Source of the DNA: Emiliania huxleyi CCMP1516
Taxonomy: Eukaryota > Haptophyta > Isochrysidales > Noelaerhabdaceae
DNA length: 64,000 nucleotides
Assembly: GCF_000372725.1 (NCBI RefSeq)
Contig: NW_005196755.1
Location: 267,663 to 331,662 of the forward strand
Direction of reading: 5' to 3'
The notes beneath the pieces were generated by a model. That model ran no database searches and was not told the origin of the DNA. It saw nothing but the letters and a program-made list of their open reading frames with translations. Shown here in pieces: positions 17,403-28,421 of the stretch. Within the stretch, counting starts at the first letter, position 1. Every line of letters starts with the position of its first letter. The translations under genes and the position numbers were made by a program.

Positions 17403-19178
17403 CTAGCATTCAAATAATCTTGCCAGTTTCACTCGCTCCGCGTCTTCCTTCATCGCGCCGTACTTTCCGGCCAATTCCGCGGCGGTAAAGCCGGCGCCGT
17501 CCCGCGCCGCGGTGCTCGATCCCGCGCCCAGAAGCAGGCGGATGCACTCTTCGTTGCCGTTGGCAGCTGCTTCGTGCAATGGAGTCCTCTGGTTGTCGTT
17601 TCGCGTCACCTCCACGTCGGCCTTGCTCTGCAGCAGAAACGACAACGTTCGGTGGTGGCCATTCTTCGCTGCGACGCCGACGGCGGAAAGCCCAAGGCCC
17701 GGTGTTTTGTAGAGCACGTGCGCCGCATCCGTCCGCTCGACGATGTAGCGCACCAGACTTATGTTGCCCCAATTGGCTGAAATCGTGAGAGGCGTCATGC
17801 CGTACTTGTTGACAGCGCCGATGTCGAAGCCCAACTCCTCGATCAAGAAGCGAAATAGCGCCAAATTGCCGACGATGGCGGCGTACCAAGCCCAGCACTC
17901 GTCCGGCGGCCAGGCGTACTCGCCGCGATGCAGCAGCCACGCCTTGACGGCGTCCTCGGAGCCGTCCAGCGCGCCCTCCCAGTAGCTCTGGTCGTGCTCC
18001 TCGTCGGCCAAGTCGGCGAAGATGTACGCCTCGGCCCCCACGAGCAGGAAGAATGAGTGGTACGCGCCTCCGTCCGCGCCGTCGGCGCTCGCGATGTACC
18101 GCTCCCACATCGGGCGCGGCAACTCGCCTGACTCGACCAGGGGCTCCCACACGGAGCGCAAGGAGTCCAATGCGCTATGGTAGAGCTCGCGAATCACGGC
18201 GTGAAGGCCCTCGCGGTCGCTCAGCCTCGCAAAGTCGCCCGTGAGCACGGCCTTGCGCCGTTGCCAGCCAAGGTTGAGGCGGTCGTGGAAGCACTGCGTC
18301 GACGCCGACGGCTCCTCGCCTAGATGGTGTGTCAAGTAGATGGGCCGCCCTTCGCTCATGCGGGTCAAGTCAAGCGCCAGCGCCTCCATCCGGCACCAAC
18401 CGCGCATCAACCACGTGTCGAAATTGCATTGGTGGCCACTCTCGCGGCGCACACCCAACGGAGTGCACACCCAGAAGTTAGAGGCCTGCGCGACGTAGGT
18501 GGGGATGGAGGTAATCGCCTTCGCTTGCTCCTCCTCCGCCCCTGCCTGTTGCGGGACGGAGAAGTAATCCAGCCAAACCCAACCCTCCGACACTGAGCGC
18601 TGGAACTCCTCGAACGTCCGCTCTCGCGTAGTGAGGACGTCACTCGAGGACGAGCGAGCGCGCGACCGACCGGTAAGAAACTTTGCGGCGACATCGTCAT
18701 CGGCGAAAATGTTCTCGCCTCTGATGACGCGCCTGAAGACTTCCTGCATCGTCCGCAGGTGTACCGAGTCCGGATCGGGATGGCGAGTCGAAATCCACTG
18801 GTGGCTAACGAAGTTGATTGACGGCGCCTCCAATCGGTCGGCGCGCATGATGAGCCCTTTTACCAAGAGGTCTTCATGAGAACGCAGAGTTTCTAGCGCG
18901 AGGAAGTCGCCGACCCTCATGCAGTACAGTGGAAACGAAGCCATAGTCTTGCACAGCACAATCGGGACGTCTTTCAACTGTTGGAGTCGGCGCCGCGGGT
19001 GGCGCGCGGCGTGTGAGAGAGGATCGCAGAGGACATGAAAGGCCGCCAGCGGTCGCCGCGGCGCTGAGAGCTCCAAGTCGAGGTCTTGCCAGGGGCCCCT
19101 CCACTCGCCTGCACCTGCTCGAACCCTGAGCACTGTGCGGCGTTGCACGCTCGAGGTCGTGCATGATGTAGTAATCAT
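17403..19178 (-). CDS. SHQW-domain / ankyrin-repeat protein
   Basis: Complete single-exon frame of 591 residues from ATG 19178. Residues ~100-330 carry NFVSHQWISTRHPDPDS, GWVWLDYFSVPQQ, ITSIPTYVAQASNFWV and TWLMRGWCRMEALA, a block recurring in algal proteins. It resembles the HET/TIR-like theme of a buried SHxW strand followed by WxDxxSxPQ and C/RGWCRxE. The C-terminal ~150 residues are ankyrin repeats (YGMTPLTISANWGNISLVRY, RTPLHEAAANGNEECIRLLL, GAGFTAAELAGKYGA). The pairing of an effector-like domain with ankyrin repeats suggests a signalling or sensing protein; this is inference. An internal start at MASFPLYCMRVGDFLALE is possible. Confidence 0.8.
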   Translation of the reverse strand: MITTSCTTSSVQRRTVLRVRAGAGEWRGPWQDLDLELSAPRRPLAAFHVLCDPLSHAARHPRRRLQQLKDVPIVLCKTMASFPLYCMRVGDFLALETLRSHEDLLVKGLIMRADRLEAPSINFVSHQWISTRHPDPDSVHLRTMQEVFRRVIRGENIFADDDVAAKFLTGRSRARSSSSDVLTTRERTFEEFQRSVSEGWVWLDYFSVPQQAGAEEEQAKAITSIPTYVAQASNFWVCTPLGVRRESGHQCNFDTWLMRGWCRMEALALDLTRMSEGRPIYLTHHLGEEPSASTQCFHDRLNLGWQRRKAVLTGDFARLSDREGLHAVIRELYHSALDSLRSVWEPLVESGELPRPMWERYIASADGADGGAYHSFFLLVGAEAYIFADLADEEHDQSYWEGALDGSEDAVKAWLLHRGEYAWPPDECWAWYAAIVGNLALFRFLIEELGFDIGAVNKYGMTPLTISANWGNISLVRYIVERTDAAHVLYKTPGLGLSAVGVAAKNGHHRTLSFLLQSKADVEVTRNDNQRTPLHEAAANGNEECIRLLLGAGSSTAARDGAGFTAAELAGKYGAMKEDAERVKLARLFEC

Positions 19179-20280
19179 TGTCTTGAGTATTGCGCTTCTC
19201 TCGACAGAGAGAGAGCGCTAGCCTCTACCCCTTCGGGTCCGTCGAATCTCGGCGCGGCAGATGCGACGCCGAGACTGACGAAACCTCCCTGTGGTGGGCT
19301 CCCTGCATGCACATGCTGGGTCAAGCACAAAAGGATTCTTGTATTCGCAGATCTTCTTTTGTTTTGCTCATCCTCTGCAAAGACTGCAAACCTCTTCTTT
19401 ATAATTAATGATCAAAGACTGACAGGTGTGGTCCTCGATCCTAGCACCTCACTCCCATTAGAAAGAAAAAGAGTTTGTGGCCTAAAACATGCAGGACGTC
19501 CTCCTTGCATGCATATGTTGGGTCAAGCACAAAGGATTCTTGTTTACTTTGCTCTTCCTGGTAATGGTCAGCAACAATGACACGTGAGAGAGAGAGAGAT
19601 TTTTAGCAATACCAAACAACTCTAACACTCACACGTCATTTTTTGTTTGACACGTGTGGCATCCTCGATCCTAGCACCTAGGCAGGTGCCCGTGGTGCCG
19701 CATATCACGTTGCCTCAACCGCGCAAGCTACAGCGTGCGTGAAAATAAAGCGAGGCTCGATGTTGAGTGGTGTACTCGTAGCTCACCGTGCCACGAAGGT
19801 CCTCACTCGAGGAGGTCTCTGTGCGAGAGGAGCGGCGTGAGGTCCTCACAAGTAGAGAGGTCCTCACACGGCCTACCTGCCGTCGTCTTGAAAGCAGCAA
19901 CATGCAACTAAACACAGCTGGGGCTGCAAGGTGGTGCAGCTCCCTAGGCCGGCGAACGCACCGGGGGTCCGTGGGTCCGGAGTGCGGAGAAGGCTATAAT
20001 CGACGGCACCACCAACCAGACTTTCTACTTAGCTTTGCAACCAGACCCCTGTAAGAAAAAAGTAGAACATAGTCCTAGTGCTATAGGTGCGATGCGTGCG
20101 ACGATGTAGAACATAGTCCCTGTAGTATTAGGTGCGACTTGCTTGAGAAGCGGTTGGGTCTCTGTGAGATGTGTCTTTGTGCATCGGTGTTGGGGCAGGT
20201 TAGGTTGGCGGGGCGCGCGCCGAGAAGGTGCCCATCATCTTATTAATTCTTTTTTGCCAATGTATTTACTGGGAAGCGTC
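19179..20280. other. Intergenic with three sets of local tandem repeats
   Basis: GGGTCAAGCACAAA-GGATTCTTG occurs at about 19318 and 19512 and CCTCGATCCTAGCACCT at about 19433 and 19662, a duplicated unit of roughly 200 bp. GAGGTCCTCAC recurs three times at 19790-19880. GTAGAACATAGTCC...TAGGTGCGA is tandemly repeated at 20061-20135. No gene was recognised. Confidence 0.6.
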
Positions 20281-20298
20281 CGACACCAGCCGACGTCA

Positions 20299-22066
20299 AT
20301 GCTGTGCGTTCTAACCCACTGCGGCTTCTCGCCTCCCAACGCGTTTGCTTCTCGCCTCCACGCCGACCACCAGCATGTTCGCACCTCGCATATGACGATG
20401 GTTGACTCGTGGTACGACGCCGGCCAGCGACTCAGCACCGCAGCCGCGATGAGAGCAGCGAGCCCCGCAGCCGGCGGATCCTCCCGTCTCGAGGCCGAGC
20501 TCGAATCGACCAAGGCGGCGCTGCTGAAAGTCGCTCTCCTGAGCGGTCGTGGTGCGTGGGCGCGGCCGTCAGAGCGGGTCGCCGCTGCGCAGCTCGTCGA
20601 GAGCTTGGAGCAAGCGGCGGAGCAGAACGAGGAGGCGCCCTCCCTGCGGGACGGGACGTGGGAGCTCGTCCTCTCGGACGTGGAGCCCTTCCGTGCCTCC
20701 ACCTTCTTCCTCGCGCTCGGCGAGGCGGTCGAGGCGCTGATTCAGAAGGGCGCGTCCGACGGGGCGCTGACCGTGCACGCGCTCGCGACGGGCGGCGGCG
20801 AGGTCGGCCGCGTGGCTCACGTCGTGGAAGGCGGCGGCGGCTTCGTCTGCACTTGTCGATCCCACGCGCCGAGGTCACCCGAGATCGTCCGATGGCAGGC
20901 GGCGGCGGTCGGCTCCATTCCCTCGTCGAGCTCAAGAGCGGCTCGCTGCGCCCTAGAAGCGGAAGACGTGTTCTTGCATTCCGCTGCACTGTCCCTGTAC
21001 TCACCTCCCTCGTGTCCACGCGTTGCTCTGATATTCCAACTACCGCTCGAGAGGACGCGCATTCCGCTGCACTCACTCTACTCGCCTCCCTCGTGTCCAC
21101 GGCGGTGCTCTGACATACCCCGCACAGTACTCCCCTTCCCGCCCACGCCGGTGCATTCGCCACGTAGGTTCGCTGCCCTCCCTCCCCCTCGCCCTGGCCG
21201 GCGTGGTGGTGAGCAGCGGCGAGCTGCAGGCTGGTTAACTCATTCACTCATTCATTACTTAGTTAATTAATTATTAGCTCGCGGGCCGACTCCCGGTGTG
21301 ATCTCACCCCGCTCGTCGGCCTCGTAAGGCTGCGCGGGCGGGCGGCGGCGTCTTCGACCTCAGACTCGTCAACACCAGCGTGCAGCAAAACGAGGTGCGG
21401 ACCCCGAGATCGCCCGAGATCGCCCGAGATTGCCCGCGATTGCCGGAGATCACCCGAGATTGCCCGAGATTGGCTGCAGGTGCGGTACGGTCTGCCGACG
21501 GAGGGCGGGCTGGCGCCGGGCGTGGAGAGGAGCGCGCTCTAGAGTCTGGCTCAGCACGGGATGCTATGCAGCTGTCTTCGGCCGTATATTCCGCCGTATT
21601 CATTGTACACTCGTAGCCCGTGTATTCACGCGGTGCCGCCCCCACCCTGATACTCTTCCAGATCTGTAGGAGCCTTCTCTCGTGGATCGGCGACCAGACC
21701 GTGCCGAGCGGGGAGGTGTTTTCGCGCGTGCTGGAGCCGCTCGGCGGCGGCCCCTCCGCGCAGCTCCGCCTCAGCTACTCGGACGGCGAGCGGGGGAAGG
21801 GGGGGGGGAGGCGCGCACGTCTCTGCGATCGGCCGAGACGGCTCGAGATTGTCGCGAGGTTAGGCGAGCTGATGGTCTGGCGCGCGCCCAAGCTCGGCGA
21901 CCACTTCTTCGTGTTTGTGCGGGGCGAGGAGGAGACGTGGCCGGCGATGGAGGAGACGCGGCGGCGGCAGGCCAGCTCCGCCACGCAAAGCGCGGTCGGC
22001 TCCGCCTTCGCGCTCGGGATGCTGAACCCCTTCTTCTCGCGAGCCGCCGGAGCGCGCAAGTCGTGA
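20299..22066 (+). CDS. Fibrillin/PAP-like plastid protein (probable), multi-exon
   Basis: Probable plastid lipid-associated (fibrillin) family protein. The core has LLKVALLSGRGAWARPSE, LRDGTWELVLSDVEPFRAST and FFLALGEAVEAL, resembling the fibrillin signature GxWxLxYT..xxFRxSPFF. Later exons give GRLHSLVELKSGSL, VFDLRLVNTSVQQNEVRYG, LLSWIGDQTVPSGEVFSRVL and LGELMVWRAPKLGDHFFVFV, ending SRAAGARKS. Introns: 20831-20898 (GC-AG, 10-bp repeat), 20941-21167 (GC-AG), 21228-21328 (GC-AG, AT-rich), 21395-21479 (GT-AG, CCGAGATTGC repeats), and one ending at 21670 whose donor is unclear (possibly GA). I favour the start at 20299: the leader LTHCGFSPPNAFASRLHA has an NAFA motif like the cleavage site of plastid leaders in algae with secondary plastids. 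An ATG at 20392 is the alternative. Confidence 0.62.
20941..21167 (+). other. GC-AG intron of the CTAGAAGCGG filler family, internally duplicated
   Basis: Contains CCCTAGAAGCGGAAG and GTGTTCTTGCATTCC, then two tandem versions of CATTCCGCTGCACT...CTCCCTCGTGTCCACG. Related fillers are at 9149-9342 and, reversed, 32926-32990. Splicing joins LKSG to SLPSLPLALAGV. Confidence 0.6.
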
Positions 22067-22615
22067 GGGCCGCACACGTCGCACCCACCACACGTGCATT
22101 TGCGTTTCTGCATTACGTTGGCGATTGTGTGCGCACTCTCGTCACGCGATTTTCTCTCGTAACACAGAGAAATATTTTAGCTGAACTTCGTTTTCTTGTT
22201 TTTTGATTCTCAATCTCATATTTGGAGGAGGTGGGAGTTGGGTGATGGGGATGATGTGGGCTGAGTCCACGGTCAGGGTGGTTGTGTCGCTGTCGGCGAG
22301 CAGCTACGGTGAAGTTCTTGGCGGATTCGATCATCTGCCTGAGGACGACTTCCTTTCTCTGGTAGGACGGGAACGAGATGGTAGTAGGGAGTAGAAGAAA
22401 GCAAAGAAAGAGGAGCCCTGTGCGGGCACGCACGACTCCGCAGGAGAAGCCCCTCCCCAGACAAAAGCCAAGGGAGAGGTGGGTGGGTCACAGAAAACCG
22501 CGGCCGCCAGCGACTGAGCGTCTCGCTGGCGGACGGGGTATCGCGCGGCTAACTCCCACGTGTCGCAAGGCCAAGGAACTCGTACGTCCCCCGGCGCAAG
22601 CTCCCTTTCGACATA
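22067..22615. other. Intergenic between fibrillin-like and ankyrin genes
   Basis: No convincing coding frame. The first 200 bases are AT-richer than average (TAACACAGAGAAATATTTTA); the rest is the likely promoter of the ankyrin gene. Confidence 0.4.
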
Positions 22616-23700
22616 ATGGCAGACGCCACAGTGGTCGTGCTCGCCAGCACCACTCTTGGTGCTCTGTACCGCTGGCCGGACCTGAGGCCGGTGGCTGCTC
22701 GCCTGCTCAGATGGTTCGGTGGCGTCTTCCTCGCGCTGCTTGTCCTGACGATTCTCTGCTTCGTTGTTGCGGACGTCGAAGCATTGCAAAAAAGAAGCCC
22801 TCTCTACACCGCTGCCCAAGCCGGTAACCACCCTCGAGTCGTCGAGCTTCTCCAGTACCAGCATGTGCGCAGCGACATCGACGTGGGCTCGCGGAGTAGC
22901 TTTGGCATGCTCGCCTCGGGCACGCCGCTGATTGCTGCCGCCACGGAAGGCCACACAGAGGTGGTGGCGGCGCTTCTGAAGGCGGGCGCCAACCCGAACA
23001 CTCTCTCCACGCTTGGCCTCGGCATGCTCTTCTCGGGCACGCCGCTGTTTGATACCGCCCGGTATGGCCACACAGAGATGGTGGCGGAGCTGCTGAAGGC
23101 GGGCGCCAACCCGAACACTCGCAACACGCTTGGCCTCGGTTTGCTCGCCTCAGTCACGCCGCTGTATGCTGCCGCCACGAAAGGCCACACAGAGATGGTG
23201 GCGGCGCTGCTGAAGGCGGGCGCCAGTCCGAACACTCCCCTCACGCTTTTCCTCGGCATGCTCTTCTCGTCCACGCCGCTGCATGCTGCCGCCCAGAATG
23301 GCCACACAGAGATGGTGGCGGAGCTGCTGAAGGCGGGCGCCAACCCGAACACTCGCAACACGCTTGGCCTCGGTTTGCTCGCCTCGGACACGCCGCTGTC
23401 TGCTGCCGCCCAGAATGGCCACACAGAGGTGGTGGCGGAGCTGCTGAAGGCGGGCGCCGATCCGAACACTCCCCTCACGCTTTTCCTCGGCATGCTCCTC
23501 TCGGCCACGCCGCTGTCTGCTGCCGCCCAGAATGGCCACACAGAGGTGGTGGCGGAGCTGCTGAAGGCGGGCGCCAACCGAACACTCCCATGACGCTTGG
23601 CCTCGGCATGCTCTTCTCGGCCACGCCGCTGTCTGCTGCCGCCTTCCAAGGCCGCACAGAAATGGTGGCGGCACTGCTGAAGGCGGGCGCCGACAGTTGA
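22616..23700 (+). CDS. Membrane-anchored ankyrin-repeat protein, frameshifted near its 3' end
   Basis: The N-terminus MADATVVVLASTTLGALYRW is followed by a hydrophobic segment (GGVFLALLVLTILCFVV), probably a membrane anchor. Then come about eight ankyrin units with an unusual 39-residue period (TPLxAAAxxGHTEVVAxLLK plus a linker AGANPNTxxTLGLGMLxS). The frame ends at 23593, but the next repeat continues in another frame to 23700, where AALLKAGADS ends in a stop. Comparison with the other units points to loss of one C near 23578, so the last repeat is frameshifted (sequencing error or recent mutation). A close, intact paralogue lies at 44053-45111. Confidence 0.75.
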
Positions 23701-23895
23701 TGGGAACGTTGGGTCGGTGACTAGAGAGTCAAACGGCGCTGCACTAGACACTATACGTAAAGCCGTTGACAACACAGAGGTTACTCATTCGTTTGAGGGG
23801 TACGCTCTTCTACACGGACGAGATCGTTCCCTCGTTCGGAACTCACAATCTCTCTCGTGTCTTCAAAAGCGGTATCTCTGTCCCCTGTGTTGATC

Positions 23896-26800
23896 TCAGG
23901 TCGAGCTTGCGCATGATAGCGCAGAGTGGGCGGAGCAGTCCCCCTCCCCCCGCAGGAACGCGTGGGCCGCAATCTCCGAGAGTCCGATCCGCTCCGAGGC
24001 GGCGTCCGCGGTCATGCGACGCACCAGCTCCGCCACCCCAGCAGGCAGCTCCTCCGGCTCTCGCGTCGCCGGCGCGGGCCCGGCCGCCGCCGCCCAGCAG
24101 CAGCCGCCGCCGCCGCCGACCTGGGCATAGAGAGCCGTATAGGCGGTGCCGGAGGACGCATGCGACGCTGTTCTCAGGGTGGGTCGTCGAGAAAAGTGGC
24201 GCCGGAGTGTGTGAGCCGAGAGGAGGTGTGTGTGTGTGTCGAGCGACACCTGCTCCACGCGCCCTCGCGCCTCCTCGGCGGCTAGGACCGGCGCTCTGCC
24301 GAGCAGCAAGTAGCGCAGCACGAGCCCGAGCGAGAAGACGTCGAGCCGCGCCGCCTACGATCTCGGCCAATCTCGGCGCATCTCGGCCGATCTCGCCGTC
24401 CGGGCGCTGCGTAGTACATCCTCATGCACCTGCGTTATATGCAGACTACTGGTTAGGCTAACACGACATCAACTACCACCAAGCCAGTTCCGAGACGAGT
24501 CCCTGATATGAGAGACTACTGCCCTGTCTCCTGCCCCCGGTCAACATCTCAACATGCCGCGGGCGAGGTGGATTTCAGCCACGCCCACCGTCGCTAGTCG
24601 CTTGGGGCGTGGATAGGCGGCCAGATATCTTGGCATTAAGGATGCCTACTACTACTGCTACGTCTCGCTGCCTCGCCTCCGCCGCCGAGAGGCTAATTAG
24701 GTGATTAATTAAGCAGTAATGGAGAAGTCTAGCTGCCTCGCCTCCGCCGCCGAGAGGCTCATGCTGCTCGTGCGCGTCAGAATCGCCGCGCGCACCTGCG
24801 ACCGTGCGCGCGGGGGGCAAGCACGCCGTCGCTGTCGCTGAGTGTCGCTCTATCTATCAAGGGCTGGTGTGGGTCCAGACCACCCCTCGCAGCTGGCCAG
24901 CTCCACCTTCTCTCGGCCCAGTCACGCTGCACTCTCGGTGACTCTCTCCGCTAGCATCGGCGACTCTCGGCGACGCCTCTGGTGAGAGGTAGATAGCGTG
25001 CTAGTTCATTAACAATTAAGTAAGACGGTCGTAATGAGTTATTATTTAGCACGCCTCTGGCAAGAGGTAGAGCGGGGCACTTCATTCATTAAAAATTAGC
25101 AACTATTTATACGATGAAGCACGACTCTGGCGAGAGGTGAGCGAGTTGCTTCATTCAGGCTTAATTAATTAATTAAGGCACGCCTCTGGCGAGAGGTAGA
25201 GCGTGTTACTTCATTAGTAATGAGGTAATTAGTTATTAATTACGGCACGCCTCTGGCGAGAGGTAGAGCGTGTTGCCGTGCGCGGAGAGGTCGTGCCGCT
25301 CCTAGTCACCCATTCACACCGCTAGTGAGTTAAGCCGTTGGTGAGAGGTCCGCAGGTCCGGGCTTGGCCGAGGTTGGCCGAGGATGTCCGAGGTTGGTCC
25401 AGATCGATCGACATTGGCCGAGATTGGTCGAGATTCGCCGAGGATGTCCGAGATTGGTCGAGATTGGTCGCAGCTGTCCGAGATTCGCCGCGAAAGGGAA
25501 GTGGGCGAGGGGGCGGCACTATTCCTAGTACTAGACGTAGTAGATGTGTGGCGCAGCGCCCAGAAGGGCCAGGAGCTAGCATGTTCTCCTGCGCCCCCCT
25601 CACCCCGCCTCCGTCCAGCGCCTCTGCCGAAAAGGCGACGCGCCCGCCGAGCCCGCCGCTGCCGCCTCCGCCGCCGCCATCCTCGCTGCCCCCCTTCTTC
25701 TCCCCGCGTCTGCCGCCGCCGCTCTCGCCCCTCTTCTCCCCTCCGCCTCCGCTCTCGCCCCCCTTCTCTCCTCCGCCCTCGCCAGAGCGTCGAGAGGCGG
25801 CGGCGGGGGACCCGCCCCGTCGGCTGGGCGACCCCTCGCCGCGGCGTCGGGAGGGCGCCTAGCATGACTTCGCACGCGTCCATGAATGAAGTCGCTCCAC
25901 CGCCCTCCGGCCGTACCCTTACGGTAAACCAGAGGGCTGCGGGGTCACTTCACACTCCCAAAGGGGCTGGCGCCTAGCATGAAGCAACCGCGCGCCGTGT
26001 GCGGTTCGCTGGCCATAGGCTGCCTCTGATCCGCAAACTGGGAGGGGAGCGAGAGAGCGCCGGCGGGGAGATGCACGGGAAGGGCAGCAGCCGCGCGAGC
26101 CCAAAGTCGATCAGCTTCACCTGCAGTCAGTCAGTCAGTCAGTGTTACACACGTCCCTAGCATGAAAGACGGGGCGCACGCACTCGCGGAGCACACACGG
26201 GGGCGTGACACGCGAGGCGGTGTGTGCGTTCTCAGGGAAAGGCATCACCACGCAGACAAAAGTGCAATCGTCCGAGAGAGGGGCCGCAGTGGGGACATTC
26301 ACCTGCGGCACAGCACTCAGCAGCATCATGGAGTCTCGGAGTCGCAAGGCTGGCCGCGCCCCGACCCGGACACTCGCGAGCCGGAGTGTGTGCTCGCAGG
26401 CGTGCAGTTCTCTGGAACTGCACGCTCCCGAGGCGTGTGTTTGTGCAACAAGCCTCCTCGCGCTCGTTGCGCGCTGCTGCTGGCTGACCAGTCACTTCCC
26501 TCTCCTGGTCCGCGCCACGACCCGCGCGAGCGGTTTGACAAGTGGTTTGACTGACACGCAGGGACGGCGGAGGCGGGCCTGTCACCTGCTCCTCGCGCAA
26601 GCTCGAGCGGAGCAGGTCGGAGATCGGCGTGGCGAAGCAGATGTTAGACGGCTTGACGTCGCGGTGCACGATGCCACGTGAGTGGAGGTGGAGCAGCGCG
26701 TCGACACACTGGCGCAGCACGGCCGCAGCCTCGCAGAGCTCAGTCGCGCCCCGCTTGGCGAGCACGAGCTGCAGGTCGGGGCCTGGTGAGAGTGGGACAG

Positions 26801-27166
26801 CTTAGAGACGAGCGCGGCGGTGCGGTGTTTCAAAGATATGGTTCCTCTGGGCGATGCGGGCTGCGATGGTGAGGGAGATTGCCTCGACAGAGCTCCATGA
26901 TGATGAAGAGGCGGTCCGAGCCCGAGGCCCGAACGAGATCGAATACACGCACCACGTTTGGGTGATCGAGTCGCCTCATCAGGGCCACCTCCTGCTCGAT
27001 TGCGTCCGCCGTCCAGGCCGTCTCTGACCTCGGGAGGACTGACAGGTCGAGCGACTTGATCGCTATGGACCTGCGGCCGTCGCGAAAGTCTCGAGCCTCG
27101 TTGACAACGCCGTACGCGCCACGACCGAGCTCACGGCCTAGTCTGTAGCGGCCCAGGAGCATGTCG
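23896..27166 (-). CDS. Serine/threonine protein kinase, multi-exon
   Basis: Starting at MLLGRYRLGRELGRGAYGVV (glycine loop, minus strand from 27166), IAIKSLDL (VAIK lysine) and FIIMELCRG. A GC-AG intron ends before GPDLQLVLAKRGATELCE. This exon holds SRGIVHRDVKPSNICF (catalytic HRD). A second intron (26121-26585, GT-AG) leads to VKLIDFGLARLLPF (DFG). The APE-equivalent TLYLSPEA is encoded near 25280-25250 and repeated in a duplicated region down to 24974. Then follow SMSLSAAEARQ (24667-24790), LDVFSLGLVLRYLLLG (about 24350) and the C-lobe ELPAGVAELVRRM, SERIGLSEIAAHAFLRG, with the stop at 23896. All key catalytic motifs are present, so it is probably active. Exon limits between 26040 and 25290, where a Gly/Glu-rich low-complexity segment lies (25560-25860), are unclear. 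The frame is also open upstream of 27166. Confidence 0.75.
24667..24759 (-). repeat. 28-bp exon duplication around an AT-rich intron (kinase gene)
   Basis: Bases 24667-24694 and 24732-24759 are identical and encode SLSAAEARQ on the minus strand. Between them is AT-rich filler (TTAATTAATCACCTAATT). Using AG|GC inside both copies gives a GC-AG intron of 65 bases. Confidence 0.8.
24974..25268 (-). repeat. Five copies of the kinase APE-motif exon segment, spaced 59-77 bp
   Basis: The plus-strand core CGCCTCTGGCGAGAGGTAG (minus strand CTACCTCTCGCCAGAGGCG, encoding YLSPEA) occurs near 24974, 25052, 25122, 25181 and 25248 with small changes. Spacers are AT-rich. Each copy contains CCAGAG|GCG, so each could act as donor or acceptor. 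Only one copy is needed for the kinase. Confidence 0.85.
25338..25495. repeat. CCGAGATTGG-type decamer repeats in a kinase intron
   Basis: Repeated TGGCCGAGATTGG, GTCGAGATTCGCCGAGG and related units. Similar decamers fill introns at 21395-21479, 33000-33070, 36490-36540, 37044-37111, 40920-40955 and 54385-54440. Confidence 0.7.
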
Positions 27167-27670
27167 ATTGAGAGCAGCGAGCGAGTCGAGTGGTTTGGCT
27201 GCTGGAGTGCTTTGTGACGAAGTAAAAAAAGAATTTTGTCGTCGACACGATTGTCCGTGCAAAAAAGAATTTGGAAAACTCCCTCCTCCGCCGAGCAGGG
27301 CCGCCCATCCTCGCCTAGCAACACCGTAGGAGAGCGAGGGGCCCCGCCCCCCGCCTCCGCCGCAGCGGCCGCCCCGCCGTCATGAACGCGTACGACAAGT
27401 GGGATGTGCAGGAGCGTGTCCTCGTCAGGGAGGTAGAGATGCTGTGGAGCGTGCATCGATGAAGAAGGAGAGCTTGGAGGCGCAGATGCAATGGGCTTTC
27501 AGGGCTTGGGGTGCCTTTGCCAAGCTGGGCCTGGCAGGCTGGGGCACGGGGCAGGAAAGAGCAGCTTGGCCGTGTGCATGAGATGTGGGGACTTGAGGTG
27601 GATCTCTTACGGTCTGAGAGGATTTGCTTTTGCAATGCAAAAGGTCATGTTGCAACGTCGTTTGCGCCAG

Positions 27671-28421
27671 GCATGTTGTGCGAGTATATGGGACAAAAGC
27701 GTCGAAAATGTCCCAAAAAGCGTGTCTCGAGTTTGTGGCAGCCCCACAGCCGGCGCGCGCCGCCAGGAAGCACCGCTCGCGTGTCGGCCGCACTCCCTGG
27801 CACCCAGGGAGTGCGGCCGACCGACCAGACCGAGTAGGCTCGATGCCGCGCTCGCTGTGGGGCTGCCACAAAGTCGCCGCCGAGCGTGCCACCGACGGCG
27901 TCCCGGCGGAGGTGGTGGAGTTTGAGACCTGAGGCTGCGGAGGTGACGCCTGAGGTACCGGCCCGTGCACAGCGACTCAGCCGGCGACCGCCACGGGCTC
28001 AGACGAGACTTGTCGACTCGTTCCGGCTCAGCTTCACCGTGGTCATCGGGCGTCTGTCGACGTCAGGACCACCCATACAGCTCGCGGGTTTGAGGTCGCA
28101 AGAGCCAAGATGGTGGCGTTTGGACATCCCAACCATCACACAAGACAGCCTGTAGGTGATGGCGGGACGGCGCAGTGTTTGTGGCACTCGGCAGTAGGCA
28201 CCCGCGGCACGGCCCCGCTGTCGGCTCTCGCGGGCTGCAGAACCGGCCCCAGAAGGGGACGTTCCGGGCGAGTGTGGCAGCTCCTTCGCTAGTATGGGCA
28301 CCCTCTATCATAGCACTACTGATCCTGGTCATTAGAGCTGCCAGGGATAGCGTCAGGAGCCGGTAGGAGTCAAAACCCCTCATATTTGAGACATCGTGTC
28401 CCATATACTCGCACAACATGC
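27671..28421. mobile_element. MITE-like DNA element with 25-bp perfect TIRs and 6-bp TSD
   Basis: The left end GCATGTTGTGCGAGTATATG (25 bp to 27695) is exactly inverted at 28397-28421. CGCCAG directly flanks both ends (27665-27670 and 28422-28427) as a target-site duplication. The 751-bp interior has no transposase frame, so this is a non-autonomous DNA element. It lies upstream of the kinase gene. The superfamily is not assignable from the ends. Confidence 0.75.
27734..27876. repeat. Nested hairpin inside the MITE
   Basis: Outer arms TTTGTGGCAGCCCCACAG and its exact reverse complement at about 27860 enclose an inner 18-bp perfect inverted repeat, GTCGGCCGCACTCCCTGG (about 27780-27797), with a CAC loop. 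It could fold as a cruciform or, if transcribed, a small-RNA precursor-like hairpin. Confidence 0.7.

Noticed and set aside
24974-25268. CRISPR-like array (five repeats with spacers)
   Set aside because: Repeats encode a kinase motif and vary, spacers are AT-rich and unequal, and the genome is eukaryotic.
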